This document shows, piece after piece, positions 45,101 through 57,054 of a stretch of DNA of 64,000 nt; position 1 is the first letter of the stretch; each line of letters starts with the position of its first letter. Both the position numbers and the translations under genes were made by a program. Source of the DNA: Prosopocoilus inquinatus (Eukaryota; Arthropoda; Insecta; Coleoptera; Lucanidae); contig CM069871.1 of the NCBI GenBank assembly GCA_036172665.1, positions 56,790,713 through 56,854,712 on the forward strand. Reading direction: 5' to 3'. The notes beneath the pieces are model-generated. The model searched no databases. It saw only the letters and a program-made list of their open reading frames with translations, and was not told where the DNA came from.

Positions 45101-47137
45101 CAGGGTGTGGATAAAGTATGGAACAAAATTCATATTTCTGTTATCTTGGATTTGATGAAAAAATCCTGGAACAGGTCGATTTTAGTTTTGTCCCGTGCAT
45201 TTTATGACATAGTGAATTTTATTTTGTGGCCATCTGATTGCACCAATGTGTGACGTCATTAGTTTTTTCAAATAGTAACATCCGACTTTTATTATCCCTT
45301 GTCGTTAAGTATTCCATTGTGCATACAACGGTATAAAAAGTTTGGTATCTTACATAACAATTTTTTGGAGAAAAACACTTTCGAATTTAAAAAAATTAAA
45401 ATTTTATTCCTATGATAAACTAATCAAAAATTATCAACAAATTAGATACGTCTGAGGTGTACCTCGGATTGTCTTCAATCGAGACATCGACCAGTCGACA
45501 TAAGGTTAACAAAAAAACCCTATGCAGGCCTTACCGTTTGTTCCTAGAACCGAATGATTTTTTTAATTTCCGGTTGATGATGTTTTTTAAAATTGAAAAA
45601 CGCAAGTAACTACGGCGTAGACGAAAGTAATGTCAAAGTACTGTCAATTAGCTTATAACCGTCTATCAAGTACTGCACCTGAGTATTCGTTTTGACTAGA
45701 ACGGAAATTTGGTAGTGTAGAAAGTGAATCACGAAAATGGCTTATTTGAGCGAACAAGACGGAATTCAAATTCTTATTATGGTTGGCTTTGATGATAAAA
45801 TACGTAGCCATGGAGAAGCCTGTCAATTGTTCAATGCAGAAAATGCAAACCGAACACCGATTTCGCGATCAACGGTGAGTAAAATTGTGGCAAAATTCGC
45901 AGAAGCTGGCAGTGTCAAAGACAGACCCAAACAAGGTCGTCCAAGAACTGAAGAAGGTACTAGGCTGAACATTCTCTTGGAAGTTCAAAACAACCCCCAC
46001 ACTTCAACAAGAAACATTGCCTGAGATAATGCAGTCGACTTTTCCAGAGTCGCGAAGTACTTGAAGAAGGAAAAACTTCATCCATATAAAGTCAATCTCG
46101 TTCAGGAACTGAATGAAGATGACTTCGACCGTCGAAACGAGTTCTGTGTACAATTGATGCTACGATGCGATGAGAATCCCGAATTTCTCAGTAATGTGCT
46201 TTTTAGCGACGAAGCAACTTTTAAAATAAACGGTCAGGTGAATCGCCATAATTGTAGATATTGGTCGGGCGAAAATCCTCGATGGGTTCGGGAGGGTCAC
46301 ACCCAAATCCAACAAAAAGTTAATATGTAGGCGGGAATAATAGGAGATCGGATTGTGGGACCTGTCTTTCTCGAGGGAAATTTAAACGCTGAAAGATATT
46401 TAGATTTTCTAAGATTTGACCTCGTGCCAGCATTGGTAATACTGTTTCCGGACGAAGCCAATCCTAATGCACCTCATCCCAGAATCTGGTTCCAACAAGA
46501 TGGAGCACCTCCACATTTTGGCCAGCATGTTCGCAGGTATCTCGACGAAATTTTCCCAGGGAGATGGATAGGACGAAGGGGAACAATTGACTGGCCTGCT
46601 CGCTCGCCAGATCTCACCCCACTTGATTTTTTTCTATAGGACCATGTGAAATCAAAGGTGTACACAAATAAGCCACATGACTTAGATAACCTGAAAACTC
46701 GCATTTACGAGGAAATTCGCAATATTGACCCAGAGACAATACGACGTTCCGTAGAAAGTGTGTACGTCCGTCTTGGCCAATGTCAAATGGCCAACGGTAG
46801 ACAGTTTGAATACCTCCGTTGATATTTTATCTAATTTGTTGATAATTTTTGATTAGTTTATCATAGGAATAAAATTTTAATTTTTTTAAGATACCAAACT
46901 TTTTATGCCGTTGTATGCACAATGGAATACTTAACGACAAGGGATAATAAAGTCGGATGTTACTATTTGAAAAAACTGATGACGTCACACCTGGGTGCAA
47001 ATAGATGGCCACAGAATAAAATTCACTATGTCATAAAATGTACGGGACAAAACTAAAATCGACTTGTTTCAGTATTTTTTCATCAAACCCAAGATAACAG
47101 AAATATGAATTTTGTTCCATACTTTATCCACACCCTG
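45101..47137 (+). mobile_element. Mariner-superfamily transposon with long TIRs
   Basis: Both ends are CAGGGTGTGGATAAAGTATG and are flanked by TA (45099-45100, 47138-47139). The inverted repeats extend about 320-350 bp with around 95% similarity, ending near ATTATCAACAAATTAGATA. A single transposase frame fills the centre. TA duplication, the CAGGGTG ends and the transposase type place it in the IS630-Tc1-mariner superfamily. Confidence 0.9.
45737..46822 (+). pseudogene. Mariner-superfamily transposase, three nonsense mutations
   Basis: A single frame of 361 codons from ATG at 45737 to TGA at 46820 is interrupted only by three stops (46022, 46328, 46637). N-terminal helix-turn-helix region: ISRSTVSKIVAKFAEAGSVK with DRPKQGRPRT. 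Catalytic blocks: VLFSDEATFKINGQVN (first Asp), RIWFQQDGAPPHFG (second Asp), DWPARSPDLTPLDFFL (third Asp). I count 36 residues between the second and third Asp, compared with 34 in classical mariner. The N-terminus resembles the DUF4817 type common in insects. Two of the stops replace Trp (TGG to TAG) and one an Arg (CGA to TGA). The protein would excise and insert the element at TA. Confidence 0.85.
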
Positions 47138-47139
47138 TA

Positions 47140-48640
47140 GATGAAATATACGCACTAAAATCAAAATTTCATGATCACATATTGCTATGTTATTTTAGAG
47201 TTTGAATTTTTATTGTATTGAATGATTTTTACTTAGATACAATTTTGAATGTATTGTTAATAATTCACTTTGAGGTTTTGTTCAACGTCAGATAATTTCC
47301 GTGTATCAAGGGAAAGTTCTCGACTCAAATAATATTGAAAGTAAAAGTAAATATTTAAATTGCAAGATTTTCTTTTATAGAGACATACACATTTTTTACA
47401 ATAAAATCTGCACAAGAAAATACGTAACATTTTATATAATTTTTTTACAGACCTTTATGTTACAATGTAAAAAAAAAACTATACCTACGTACACTCGCCG
47501 ACGCGTCTAGACCAATTTGAAAGCAGTCGAACTGCAAGACTCCAAGGGTGAAGCCATATCATATCTTATTTTTATAAAAAAACATTCTAGTAAAAACACA
47601 TTACAAGAGTAACGGAATCTGGAAAATCAATTGCTGCTGGTGGCAGTTCTAGCGATAACACTACTGTTATAACCATTATGTTAATTCAATTGAGCTTTTT
47701 CTAAACTTGTTCAATTTTTTACTCGTAATTTTTTATCACAAAATAATTATTAGCCCTTTAATTATGGGAGTCGTTAATCACTGACTTGACAAAGAAAGTA
47801 CCAAGAACCAATGAAATCGTTGGATAGATTAGTTTGAAGCTACCCAGTTTTAAAACCAATGAATGAGTATTGCTCTAAATACACGATCGAGGTTGAAAAG
47901 AAAGCAATTTATAATTGAATCAACAGGAGACGAGTTTTGTAATTAGTTAAATAGTAGCGAAAACGAGTCACTTTAAATTACATTCAACTTAGCTATAAAG
48001 TGCACTTACAAAGATACCCGCTTCCAATTAAAATTATTTCTTCCACTCTTTACCTTTACCTGAAAAGTCTGCTAATTCATTAATCTGTTAATTGTCTCTC
48101 GTTTCACGTGCAGAGCACATTAAAACTGCGAGTAAAGTTCGCCGAGATGAATGCGGAAAGTTTTGCGTATGGCGCAGCATAAATTTAATTATTTCTGTTA
48201 CGCATTTTTACACCTTTCGCGTGACGAACCCCAAATATATGTCTAAAATGTTTGCCGACCGCAAACATTTTTAGGTGAGTAGTGAGCGGAAAAATGTTAC
48301 GTTAAATTCACTATAGGCGTACTTACCTACACGGAATTTAATTTTAAATGCTGCGAAACTTTTCGAGGACAGTTTAATTTATTTGTAAATTAAAATTACA
48401 ATCGCAGAAATTTCCAAAAAATAAAATACTTGTTTATATTATAATTGTACAATAATAACCTTCTCAAAAGGGTTATCGATGTTATCAATAAAAATTTTTT
48501 ATGTACCTCATACGTTTTTTTTTTCTCTTAATTTCTTATTAATTTTGTTTATTGGCTTTTGTGCAATTTAAATAAAATTTTTGAATATTGTGACAATTGT
48601 TTTGACAATTCTCTTAATTTGGAAATTTGATTGAATTAAT
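47140..48640. other. Intergenic, nothing recognised
   Basis: AT-rich sequence; small frames only (69 codons at 47301-47510, 60 codons at 48092-48274), none recognised. Confidence 0.5.
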
Positions 48641-50880
48641 TGTTGAGGGAATTGGTACCTTGCTGCCATCTAGTTATGGGTAGCCTAAATTCATTCAGTC
48701 GTTAACTTTTCAAATATTCAAATCTCTCTTATCAATATGTAATATTTTAAATTTGATTTTCTTTTCTTTTAAATTTCCTAAATATTGTTTCCTCTTTTGG
48801 ATTATCTGTTGGCTCTTATTTGGATCGCGATTGCATCGCATTTGAAGTTTCCCGGGGTTTTGCCAAATTTTCGAGCGCATCCGTTGATCGCAGGACCGGA
48901 TCTGGGTGAGCTATTCGCTTGAGGTGCTTGAGAGAGGCCATTTCGGCATGTGAATTTTACGGTTGAAATTTTGTGTTTCTTGAAAACCATCTACTCTCCA
49001 ATGGCATCCTAAATTTTGGTTTACACCCTTAAAACTAAGGTGAGTTTGTTATTCCACGTTATTTTGTATTTTTCCCGTGCTATCGATATTTCTTTGTGTT
49101 CGCGATCCGCATGTCACGAGAAGAACGTGTCCCTTATATTAGATATTTATTCTAGGGTTTTTTTGGAGGAGCCTTATAATTTTCTTTTGGCGCAAAGTAC
49201 TAATTTCATAATGGGCAAATTATTAAATCGTGGAACGATTCTAATTTAGAATCTCCCTCCCTTTTTTTCTTCTGAGATTTAATTCGGATGGGCCGTATGA
49301 CCGCCCTTTGAATTTACCAATATTTCCATACCACCCCGTTTTCTTCAAGTCAGTACCGGTGAGAAGCGCAACCGCTATTTTTTTGGTTGGGCCAAGATCC
49401 CTAGGCTTCTAGGTTTTTATGATCCAACTTTAACGCATTATTTAAGATTTTATATATATGTATTTCTTTTGTAACTTAATTTTTTTTGGTATCTCAAGTT
49501 ATTCAAATTTCATTCAATTTCATTAAATTTACTTAATTTCATTATTAATTATTATATTATAACTATTAATATTAACTTTCAATTTCAGATAAATATTATT
49601 TACCTATATTATTAATCAGTTTCAACATTTAAGTTGTGGTTGCAATTTAATTTTCATAGCTAACAATTTACATCCATTTAATTACAATCTAAAATTCTTT
49701 ATGGTCAAATGTAACATTTATTTACTTCTATTTATTGTCACAAAATGTGAACTGAATGAAGCCTTCATAAAGTACAATATCATTGTCAAATATAACTATC
49801 TTCTATTATTTAAAATTTTTAAGAATAATTACTCCACAAGATTCAACACAACTACTAGTCATATATATTTATTATAATATTTTCAATACATATATATTTA
49901 CATTTACATTGAATTTCTTATTATTACGGTTGTTGTTTAATTGTTTATTTTCTTTTTTTGATATTTTCCTGATATGGTTTCCCAGTCTTCCATACATTCT
50001 TTTCCAATGAAAGACCTTTTCATTTTATAATTTATTTTTGAGCCCACGAACCCCTGCTTCCGTAAATAACTGAGTGCCGTTAGCAAATGTTGACGTTTCT
50101 TGTTCATTTTTCTTTCAATTTGAAATATCGATTAAATTACGTCACAATATGTGAAAAAAATAGAAAAGATAGAAAAAGGCAATAAATGAGGCATGCGCTT
50201 TCTCTTCGAGTTAATTTTCTGAATTTACGATTAGCTAATCTCTGGGCACGTGGGACGAGCGTTTTAGTGCTCGAAGCTGCCGCAACGGCATCTATGTTGT
50301 CTACTTGGGTAGATCGTCAAGGGTGCTGTTGCATTTTGGTTACTTTTGTGTATTTCCTGTTTGGGAGTTAATTTTCCGTGTGGACGGCAGTGCCGGATTC
50401 TTAGCCCCTTCGACGCAACGTGCATCTTAGTGCACAATTTGAAAAGCCTGTGAAGTTCTGCACAGGTAAGATTATTGCGTAATGTATTGAATCTTAGCCA
50501 TATCGTAACATTTCATTCTTTTCTTTCTCTTTGGCTTTTTTTCCTTACCCTGAGCTTTTATTGTTCGTCCCACAAGCTTGTTGATTCACAGTTACTAACC
50601 CCGGCGTATACGTACAGTCGGCGACTCGAAAAATCTTCTCAACTATTGTCTCATTTCTCGACTTCGCTCGATGACTTCGCCGACGCCTTCTGCGATCAAA
50701 TCAATGGCCTTCGTGGCCACCTCGACGACATGCAAGAATTAGCCCATACTTTATTTTCAGGAAGCATCATAGTGACCATAAACAGGTGTGCCGAAAAATT
50801 GAATATTCGTTGACTAACGTGCGGAAAGTTAATTTCCAATTCATTGAGGATCAACTCATGCAGCTCACAGTGAAGTTTTA
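48640..50880. other. Unassigned region with GC-richer islands
   Basis: Islands at 48800-49000, 49080-49420, 50190-50460 and 50580-50790 are notably more GC-rich than their surroundings. The island at 48810-48930 reads in one plus-strand frame FKFPGVLPNFRAHPLIAG-like codons, and 50475-50813 is a 112-codon frame. Splice-like signals (CACAG|GTAAG at 50467, a TACAG acceptor near 50616) make an exon-intron structure possible, but I recognise neither a host gene nor a transposon. Confidence 0.3.
50475..50813 (+). CDS. Unrecognised open frame, exon-like 3' half
   Basis: The 112-codon frame begins in T-rich, probably intronic sequence. From about 50617 (after an acceptor-like GTATACGTACAG) it becomes coding-like: SRRLEKSSQLLSHFSTSLDD, FADAFCDQINGLRGHLDDMQ and ELAHTLFSG. 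This is an amphipathic, Asp/Leu-rich helical stretch. A donor-like CAG|GTGTGC lies at 50785. It could be one exon of a host gene or of an unrecognised transposon. No family assignment is possible from the sequence alone. Confidence 0.25.
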   Translation: MRNVLNLSHIVTFHSFLSLWLFFLTLSFYCSSHKLVDSQLLTPAYTYSRRLEKSSQLLSHFSTSLDDFADAFCDQINGLRGHLDDMQELAHTLFSGSIIVTINRCAEKLNIR

Positions 50881-50882
50881 GG

Positions 50883-50960
50883 TTAAATAAATTAAAAGAA
50901 AACTCTGGTCTACTCCACAGGAGAGTGAAATAGATCAGAGTTTTCTTTCAATTTATTTAA
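50883..50960. repeat. Long imperfect hairpin (pre-miRNA-like)
   Basis: Two 30-nt arms (50883-50912 and 50931-50960) pair along their full length with one G-U and one A-C in the plus-strand RNA, separated by an 18-nt loop. The paired part includes AAAGAAAACTCTG and CAGAGTTTTCTTT. Size and loop fit a short precursor hairpin, but small palindromes of other origin look the same. Confidence 0.6.
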
Positions 50961-50964
50961 TTTC

Positions 50965-52005
50965 CAATTGTTACTGAATTAATGTTAGGCTATTCGAGGC
51001 CCTCGAATAACTACAATTTAATATCTACTTGTTCGTTCGAATTACCATAAATAGTTGATATCAAGAAATCCAAACATATTTTAACTTATGCTTGAGCAAT
51101 AAATTGCCTGTCTTTTAGTATGTGTACCCACCTTGTTGAATAAGAATAAAAGCAAAGACATGTTGGCGATCCGTTCGTAGAGATAAGCGTTTTGGATTAA
51201 AACAAGGAATCCCGTTGGACAAGTTATCTCTGGCGCCCGTAAACCTACATATATCGTCGCAGTCCGACCCACAACCCAATTCTCTACTCAAGTTAGAGAA
51301 TTATGCGTATAACTATGCACTTTTCTTGCTATTCTCCGTCCGTGTCGATAACTTGCTAGTTTTCAGGTAAGTGCAAAAACTTAGGTAGCAAATGGTCAAT
51401 AAAAATGAGAGAATTTGGTTCCGGAAAGTAAATTGAACGCTCAATGAAAAAGTCTTTAGTTAAGTTAACCCTAATCCTCATACCGCCTCCTCTACTTCTA
51501 ATTTACTTAACACTGATGTGCAGGGGTGATATTTAATATTAAGAAGACTAGCAAGATCACGCAGCAGTAGTGATGTTTGTGCTTTGTAATCATGAATTTC
51601 ACTGCTTCTGCAACTAATTCTGCGTCTCGAAAAAAATTTTATAAAGCAATTTTAAAATAGATATAAACATTCTACTCACTTGCTGCTGAACACGGCCCTT
51701 TCATTACTGGATAATCTGTAAAAGATCGAATATTCAGTACGTAGAGACGCAAAGTTTTGATAAAAAAATTAAATCTTGCGACTGCAGAAGAACGAAGCCG
51801 AAGTTACAGAACTTGCAATATTGTACCTAAATTATGCACTCAATTAAGGATTTTTTCTGCATTGCAAATACAACATCCGATAGTCCCCGCTTAATCGAAT
51901 TCAAACAGGAGAAAATGTTTAAGTACTGCGGGAGCGTACAAGAAGTCGATCTTCGATTCTTCGAGTCAAAGCCTCTGGACCTAATAATTACACGTCGTGT
52001 TCCTC
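50965..52005. other. Intergenic; two tiny palindromes
   Basis: TATTCGAGG-C-CCTCGAATA (about 50991) and AATTCTCTA-N7-TAGAGAATT (about 51279) are small perfect inverted repeats. No genes recognised. Confidence 0.45.
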
Positions 52006-52009
52006 GTTG

Positions 52010-52860
52010 AGAGATTGTTAATTTTTTTTATTTTCAATTTTTTCATTCAGTCAATTTCTTCAGTTTGAAATTAATTTCGCAAAGTTACTTTACTTCACGT
52101 GTGTATATATATTTATTTATTTTTTTCTGATAATGAACTTAATCGTAACCGGTTTTTTTCTATTTTATTAATTTAAAATTTGTGTTTCAGGAAAGTCGGC
52201 GAAAAAAAATTAATATTATGCATAAAGAAAACCTGTTTTTTAACACAGGCTTTCTTTTTTAATTTTTATCGCCTTTCTCTCCCTACCATTTACGCCATAA
52301 TTCAATTGAATTTTTATTTATTTTGTTAACTTTTGGTTAATATTTTAAAAATTCTTTTCGTTTCGTCGAAAACTATTAATATTAAAATTAATTTCTTTTT
52401 TATATAATAATTGTATTGGAAATAAATTTTACTTTTTTGTTTATATATTTTTTTTATTAAAACCTTTCTAAATTTAAAACTGAATTTCACGTTTTTGTTT
52501 GATATATTTTTATATTTTAAATTTTCTTAAATTATATTGTAAATTAAATTTTACAGTTTTGAATATATTGTTACGTTTAAAATTTGGGCATTTTTATTTG
52601 AGATATTCTCACAAATATAGTTTTAATTTTCTTTAAAGTTCAAGGAGAATAGAAACCAAAAAAGAGAAAAGTGACACGCATTTTTGACAATTCTGAAAAT
52701 ACAGGTACAACGCTTTCTGAACAATTCGAGGAAAATAAATTGGAAAATCGATTTTTGGCTTTTCATCCGAATACCAAGACGCAGGGAAAATCGAGGTACA
52801 ATTTTGTACGCATTGTCTAAAAGAATTGGGGACAAAGGGAGATGAAAAGTAAGATTACAA
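52010..52860 (+). repeat. Diverged dispersed repeat, copy B
   Basis: Partner of minus-strand 18098-18890. It keeps the same ordered landmarks and ends AAAGAATTGGGGACAAAGG with GATGAAAAGTAAG. The frame open in copy A is not conserved here (stop codons in all frames around 52680 and 52830), so similarity is at the DNA level. This copy has an extra hairpin at about 52228-52258 (CCTGT/ACAGG). Confidence 0.5.
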
Positions 52861-53073
52861 TCTCCATCCGCACGTTTTTACAAATCAATTCAAGAAAATA
52901 AAATGCTTATCGAAATATTAAAGTAACATATTTCTCTGATATTTTTATGGACACCTGTACGTGTAAGTATTTTAAAAGTCAGGTTATGATTACAAATATA
53001 AATCAATAAATTACTTTGAAAGGTCTTTTACGTCCAGAATCCCTTAAGAAAAGTTGCATTTCATTTTCATTTT

Positions 53074-53410
53074 CTAAAAACATTTACTTTTGCTACATTT
53101 CGGCTCAATATAAATGTTGTTGAAGTCATAGGCTTCGGGATCCTCGGAGCCACCGAGGAATAGTTCCACAACAAATTTGGTAAAGTGATAAAGGATACTG
53201 CCGGCTTTTTTGTGGCTAGGAAAATCCAGCAGAAGGACGAGGCTGTAATTGCGCCAAATAAAAAACAATCTAGTGTACCTGTCAAGGGGTTTACAAAGAT
53301 CCTTTGGTTGGAATTTGAAGTCCCAAGGGTGTGTGAGATCTAGAAGCCTCAATCCTTCGCTTACTTCGATAGTTCTTCCGAAGAAGGAAAGGAAGGAAGC
53401 GGCACATTAA
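53074..53410 (-). other. Open frame on minus strand, unrecognised
   Basis: The frame runs from about 53400 to 53074 and reads LSFFGRTIEVSEGLRLLDLT, HPWDFKFQPKDLCKPLDRYT, RLFFIWRNYSLVLLLDFPSH and VVELFLGGSEDPEAYDFNN. Composition is protein-like and GC-rich relative to the flanks. The opposite strand is also nearly open (one TAG), so the coding strand is uncertain. It might be a host exon fragment or a relic of an unknown element. Confidence 0.25.
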
Positions 53411-54459
53411 TCTGAAAGTCCCAAACAAGGAATAGATCCGTTTGTCAAAAATTGAAGCAGCAAAGCCTGGTTTCTTGAAAACTTAATTTTGTTATCAGTC
53501 TGTAATATTGTTACCTAACTGTATAGGTACAACACTTGGTGCCGTGATGAGTTTCGGCACCGCCGGTTTCCCATTGGAACGGAGGTGGGTGTAATGAAAT
53601 TCAAAATCGAATCAAATGAGCGTCATCCAATTTTTTTATGACCGCGGAAAATGAAGAAAATGCAAATCCATTTTACATACATCCGAAGTTTATTGTCAAA
53701 ATTGCGAAACATGTAACACGAATACGATAAAATTATGTCACAAATAAATAACTAAATCCGCTAATACTATAAAAACTATAATGAGCCTAAGTTAACGCAA
53801 GTAGAGGTGAGTGCATGTAACTTATAAGCAAGGAGAGGACCTAAGAAAGTGAGCTGCTTGAAACCAGTTTGAGACAGCGGCAGTCCGATTTGACGCGGGG
53901 GTCTAAATCGAAGCGTTAAATGTTCCGCCAGCTTATACGTGATTTTTAATCAATCAGTCTAATATCGCCACGGTAACAACGCGAATATAATTCCAGAAGC
54001 TAATAACAGCTCTTTCTTGAATTTAGAAACAACAATTTAGTTGATTTGAATTAAATAGAAACACGACACGTCTCTGCAGCACACTCTCTTGTGCGCATCG
54101 AGTCCGAGCATCGCAGTCAACCGCGACATTATTGTAAATCATGCCGTCCTGACGAATGCATTATTACTTTGACTTACCGATTGTTCACTATCAGCTAGAC
54201 GCGCTGCGCCGGCAAATATGTTGAAACGTATACACAATCTATTTATAACATTGCACCGCTTCGTTGCAATAGTAAAGTTTTATACTTTTTTCTGTCCGCC
54301 ATGTGCTTATAAGGCTCAATGTCCGCAAATTTAACCAACAACAAAGAAACTGACAAAGGTTAAGCATCACATCTCCCTGTATCACGCGATCTGATCCGTC
54401 GGGTTTGTAAAAGAAACTTAAATTACATGTTTAACTGAACTAAATCAAGTTAATGGAAA
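53411..54459. other. Intergenic, nothing recognised
   Basis: No reading frame, repeat boundary or RNA gene recognised. Confidence 0.5.
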
Positions 54460-54461
54460 TA

Positions 54462-55642
54462 CACACCGCACAAAAATTATCGCAACACTAACATTTTAGT
54501 GTTTTATTTTTTTTATTAATCAATTATCAATTAAAAAGAACTGAATAATAAGTGCTTGGAGATCATGGAGCTCATATAGAAAACAAAAATTAAAAGCAAA
54601 CTTTTTTTTACTAATTTATTTTGTCAATTTCTTTCAAACGCAGAATTTTGCATTTGCAATTTATTAATTTCGTGAGTCAACGGTTGAATCCAAAAAGCCA
54701 AATGGAGGTTGTGAATGCTCTCCAACGTGTGTCCTACCATCTGTCTATAAAGAAGTCATTAAAGTCATGTCGCTGTTAGATGAAGATCGTAGCATGCGTT
54801 ATGTCGCTCGGACTATTGGTGTACGGCCATCCACAGTAAGTATAGTGTCAGAAAGGTACCGGGAAACAGGTATCTACAGAAGAAGACCAGGGCAAGGTCG
54901 TAATAGGATTACCACTTTAAGAGACAACCGTTTGTTATGTTTAACAGTGCTTAGAATTCGCCACTGCACAGCAAGAATGCTCGGAAATGAGCTTCTTGCT
55001 GCCAGAAATGAACAGATTTCTGTACAAACAGTACGTAATAGGCTGAGAGAAGATGATCTCCAAGCTCGCATTCCTGCTTGTGCTCCGATGCTCACCAGGG
55101 CAAATCGAGTTGCCCGGCTAGCGTTTGCTCGCGAACATGCTAACTGGACGCTAGAGGATTGGGGCCGGATTTTGTTTTTGGATGAGTCCAGGTTTTGTCT
55201 GTACGCCTCCGACAGACGTATACCGGTATATAGACGACCTGGAGAAAGATACTTGCAGTGCAATTTTCGGCCAAGGTTTTTAATGGAGGCTCAATAGTGG
55301 TCTGGGCTGGAATATCTTTCGAAGGATCTGGAGACATGCCCTCACTGAAGGGTGGGAAAATTTGCAACAAAATTACATCCAAGAGCTCATTGAAAGCATG
55401 CCAAGGAGGATGGAAATTGTATTAAATTAAATTAAATGTATTAATAAATAAGTTCACTGTATCCAATTTGCAGTTATTGTATTTTTTGAATTTGTTATTT
55501 TTTTGTTTTATCTGTTGTTATCTTTGCTATTCAATCCGTTTTCATCATTTTGTAGCTTAATTTGTTTTTTCGCATTGGTTTAAGTTTATTCAAATTTATA
55601 TATTTTTTTACACTGGTGATGCGATAATTTTTGTGCGGTGTG
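54462..55642 (+). mobile_element. Tc1-like transposon, internally deleted
   Basis: The ends CACACCGCACAAAAATTATC are inverted repeats flanked by TA (54460-54461, 55643-55644). The 1,181-bp element contains a transposase lacking its central catalytic region. Confidence 0.85.
54767..55430 (+). pseudogene. Tc1-like transposase with catalytic deletion
   Basis: The 176-codon frame (54767-55297) starts MSLLDEDRSMRYVARTIGVR and contains the first helix-turn-helix (RPSTVSIVSERYRETGIYRR), the GRPR-like hinge GQGRNRITTLRDNR, the second helix-turn-helix (ISVQTVRNRLRE) and the first catalytic block GRILFLDESRFCLYASDRR. After a frameshift near 55290 comes VVWAGISFEG, then a deletion jumps straight to NLQQNYIQELIESMPRRMEI, the Tc1 C-terminus. 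The second Asp and the final Glu of the DDE triad are lost. Confidence 0.8.
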
Positions 55643-55644
55643 TA

Positions 55645-57050
55645 TAAGTAAAACCTTAATCGCCAAAACTGAACCACGGGTACAATAGGAGTGAATAAGT
55701 TTCGTCCCCACGTCGAGTCTCACGTCTTACGGCGCCTCGTTGAAAGGTTTGGCAAGGCTAAACACGCAGCGCTGTCGAAGATTCACGTCGAAGGTCGATT
55801 CATTAAATCAGGGACTCAAGTTGTGGTTGAACTCAGGCCCAATAAGCGTAAGGTTTGCACTAAACCTAGTTTTACAGCTGGTGCTAAAAACGGGACTAAA
55901 ACTGGGGCTAAGACTAGCATTATAACTGTCACTAAAACTGGCACGAAAATGTACTAAAAGCCTGTAAGAACGGGGAACGAAATTGCTTTAGCAAAGGGTA
56001 CTGACTTAGGACACCGTTGGGCAACCACCACAGATAAAAAAAGAACAGTTTCCATAAGCATACCTGTACGGAGTCTGCTGAGGAAAACCACGGAAAAGTG
56101 GTTTGTGTGTAGTTTGCAGCTTGAATCAACTGCAAAGCAAAAACCATAGTATTCCGTCAATCCTCCCAGGTGACGGTTGTGATCAAAATTACCGAGAACG
56201 TACAAAGTGTCGAAATATTTCGGAAAAACTAAAGGTTACCGGGTTATATCGAGTTAAACAGAGGGCTGCCTCGAATCTATGATTTCCAAGCGAGAGAACA
56301 AACAACCAATCAGAAATACAAGTATGTATGTGTACTGAATATAGCAATAAAGCTTGAAATGTAACCAAATGGATAAACTGCGTCGGAATTGATTGTACGT
56401 ACAGAGATAGCGGTAGCCTTTGATCATACAAATACGCGGAAACACAGTGCATGTTCAGAGGAAACCACGCCCCTTTCGGCCAATTGAATAATATTTGTCA
56501 AAACAACAAACGGCGACAAACGTGTCACAAAAGTGGGATGCGTTTGATTGTGCAAAGCCGCGGCAGCTGAATTAATTGAAAATCATAAATCACACCTCTA
56601 AACGTCAGATTAGTATTTCCGACACCTTGGTGTTTAACCGTCGACAAGCAATAGAATGATTACAAAGAAAACCGATAGTGAATTGAATTTGAATGAAAGG
56701 CGGAATATTAATTCACATTAATACAAGGAGAGTCAAAATAGATAGGAAAACTAAACTGTAACAATATTTAATATACGTTTTTCCATTTTTTTAATTCAAA
56801 AAGTTGCTTTTGTTTAAATTTAAATTAATTTTCTTCTTTGTTAGGCGAGGTTGACTTTTTGTTACAATTTAACCTTAACATCGATTGTTATAATACCGAC
56901 TGAAATAATGATTTGTAAATATTTCCGACGTATCCTTTTTTAAATTTGGCAACCTTGAGATTTTCAGTTATTTTCAGTTTCAAGAGTGATGCAGAATTTT
57001 TATTTTGTGTGCTCATCAATAAATTTATTATCAATTTGGAAATGGTGCCA
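55645..57050. other. Intergenic; minisatellite near the left end
   Basis: Apart from the 12-bp repeats at 55875-55953 there is no recognisable feature. The 88-codon frame 55691-55957 is open largely because the 12-bp unit keeps phase. Confidence 0.4.
55875..55953 (+). repeat. Degenerate 12-bp minisatellite
   Basis: About six units resembling GGGACTAAAACT in tandem, each differing at 1-4 positions. A unit length divisible by three keeps a frame open that would encode Thr-Lys-Thr-Gly-like repeats. Confidence 0.6.
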
Positions 57051-57054
57051 TGTA

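Noticed and set aside
54874..55263. 129-codon minus-strand frame inside the Tc1-like element
   Set aside because: It is the antisense shadow of the plus-strand transposase, which has clear domain motifs.
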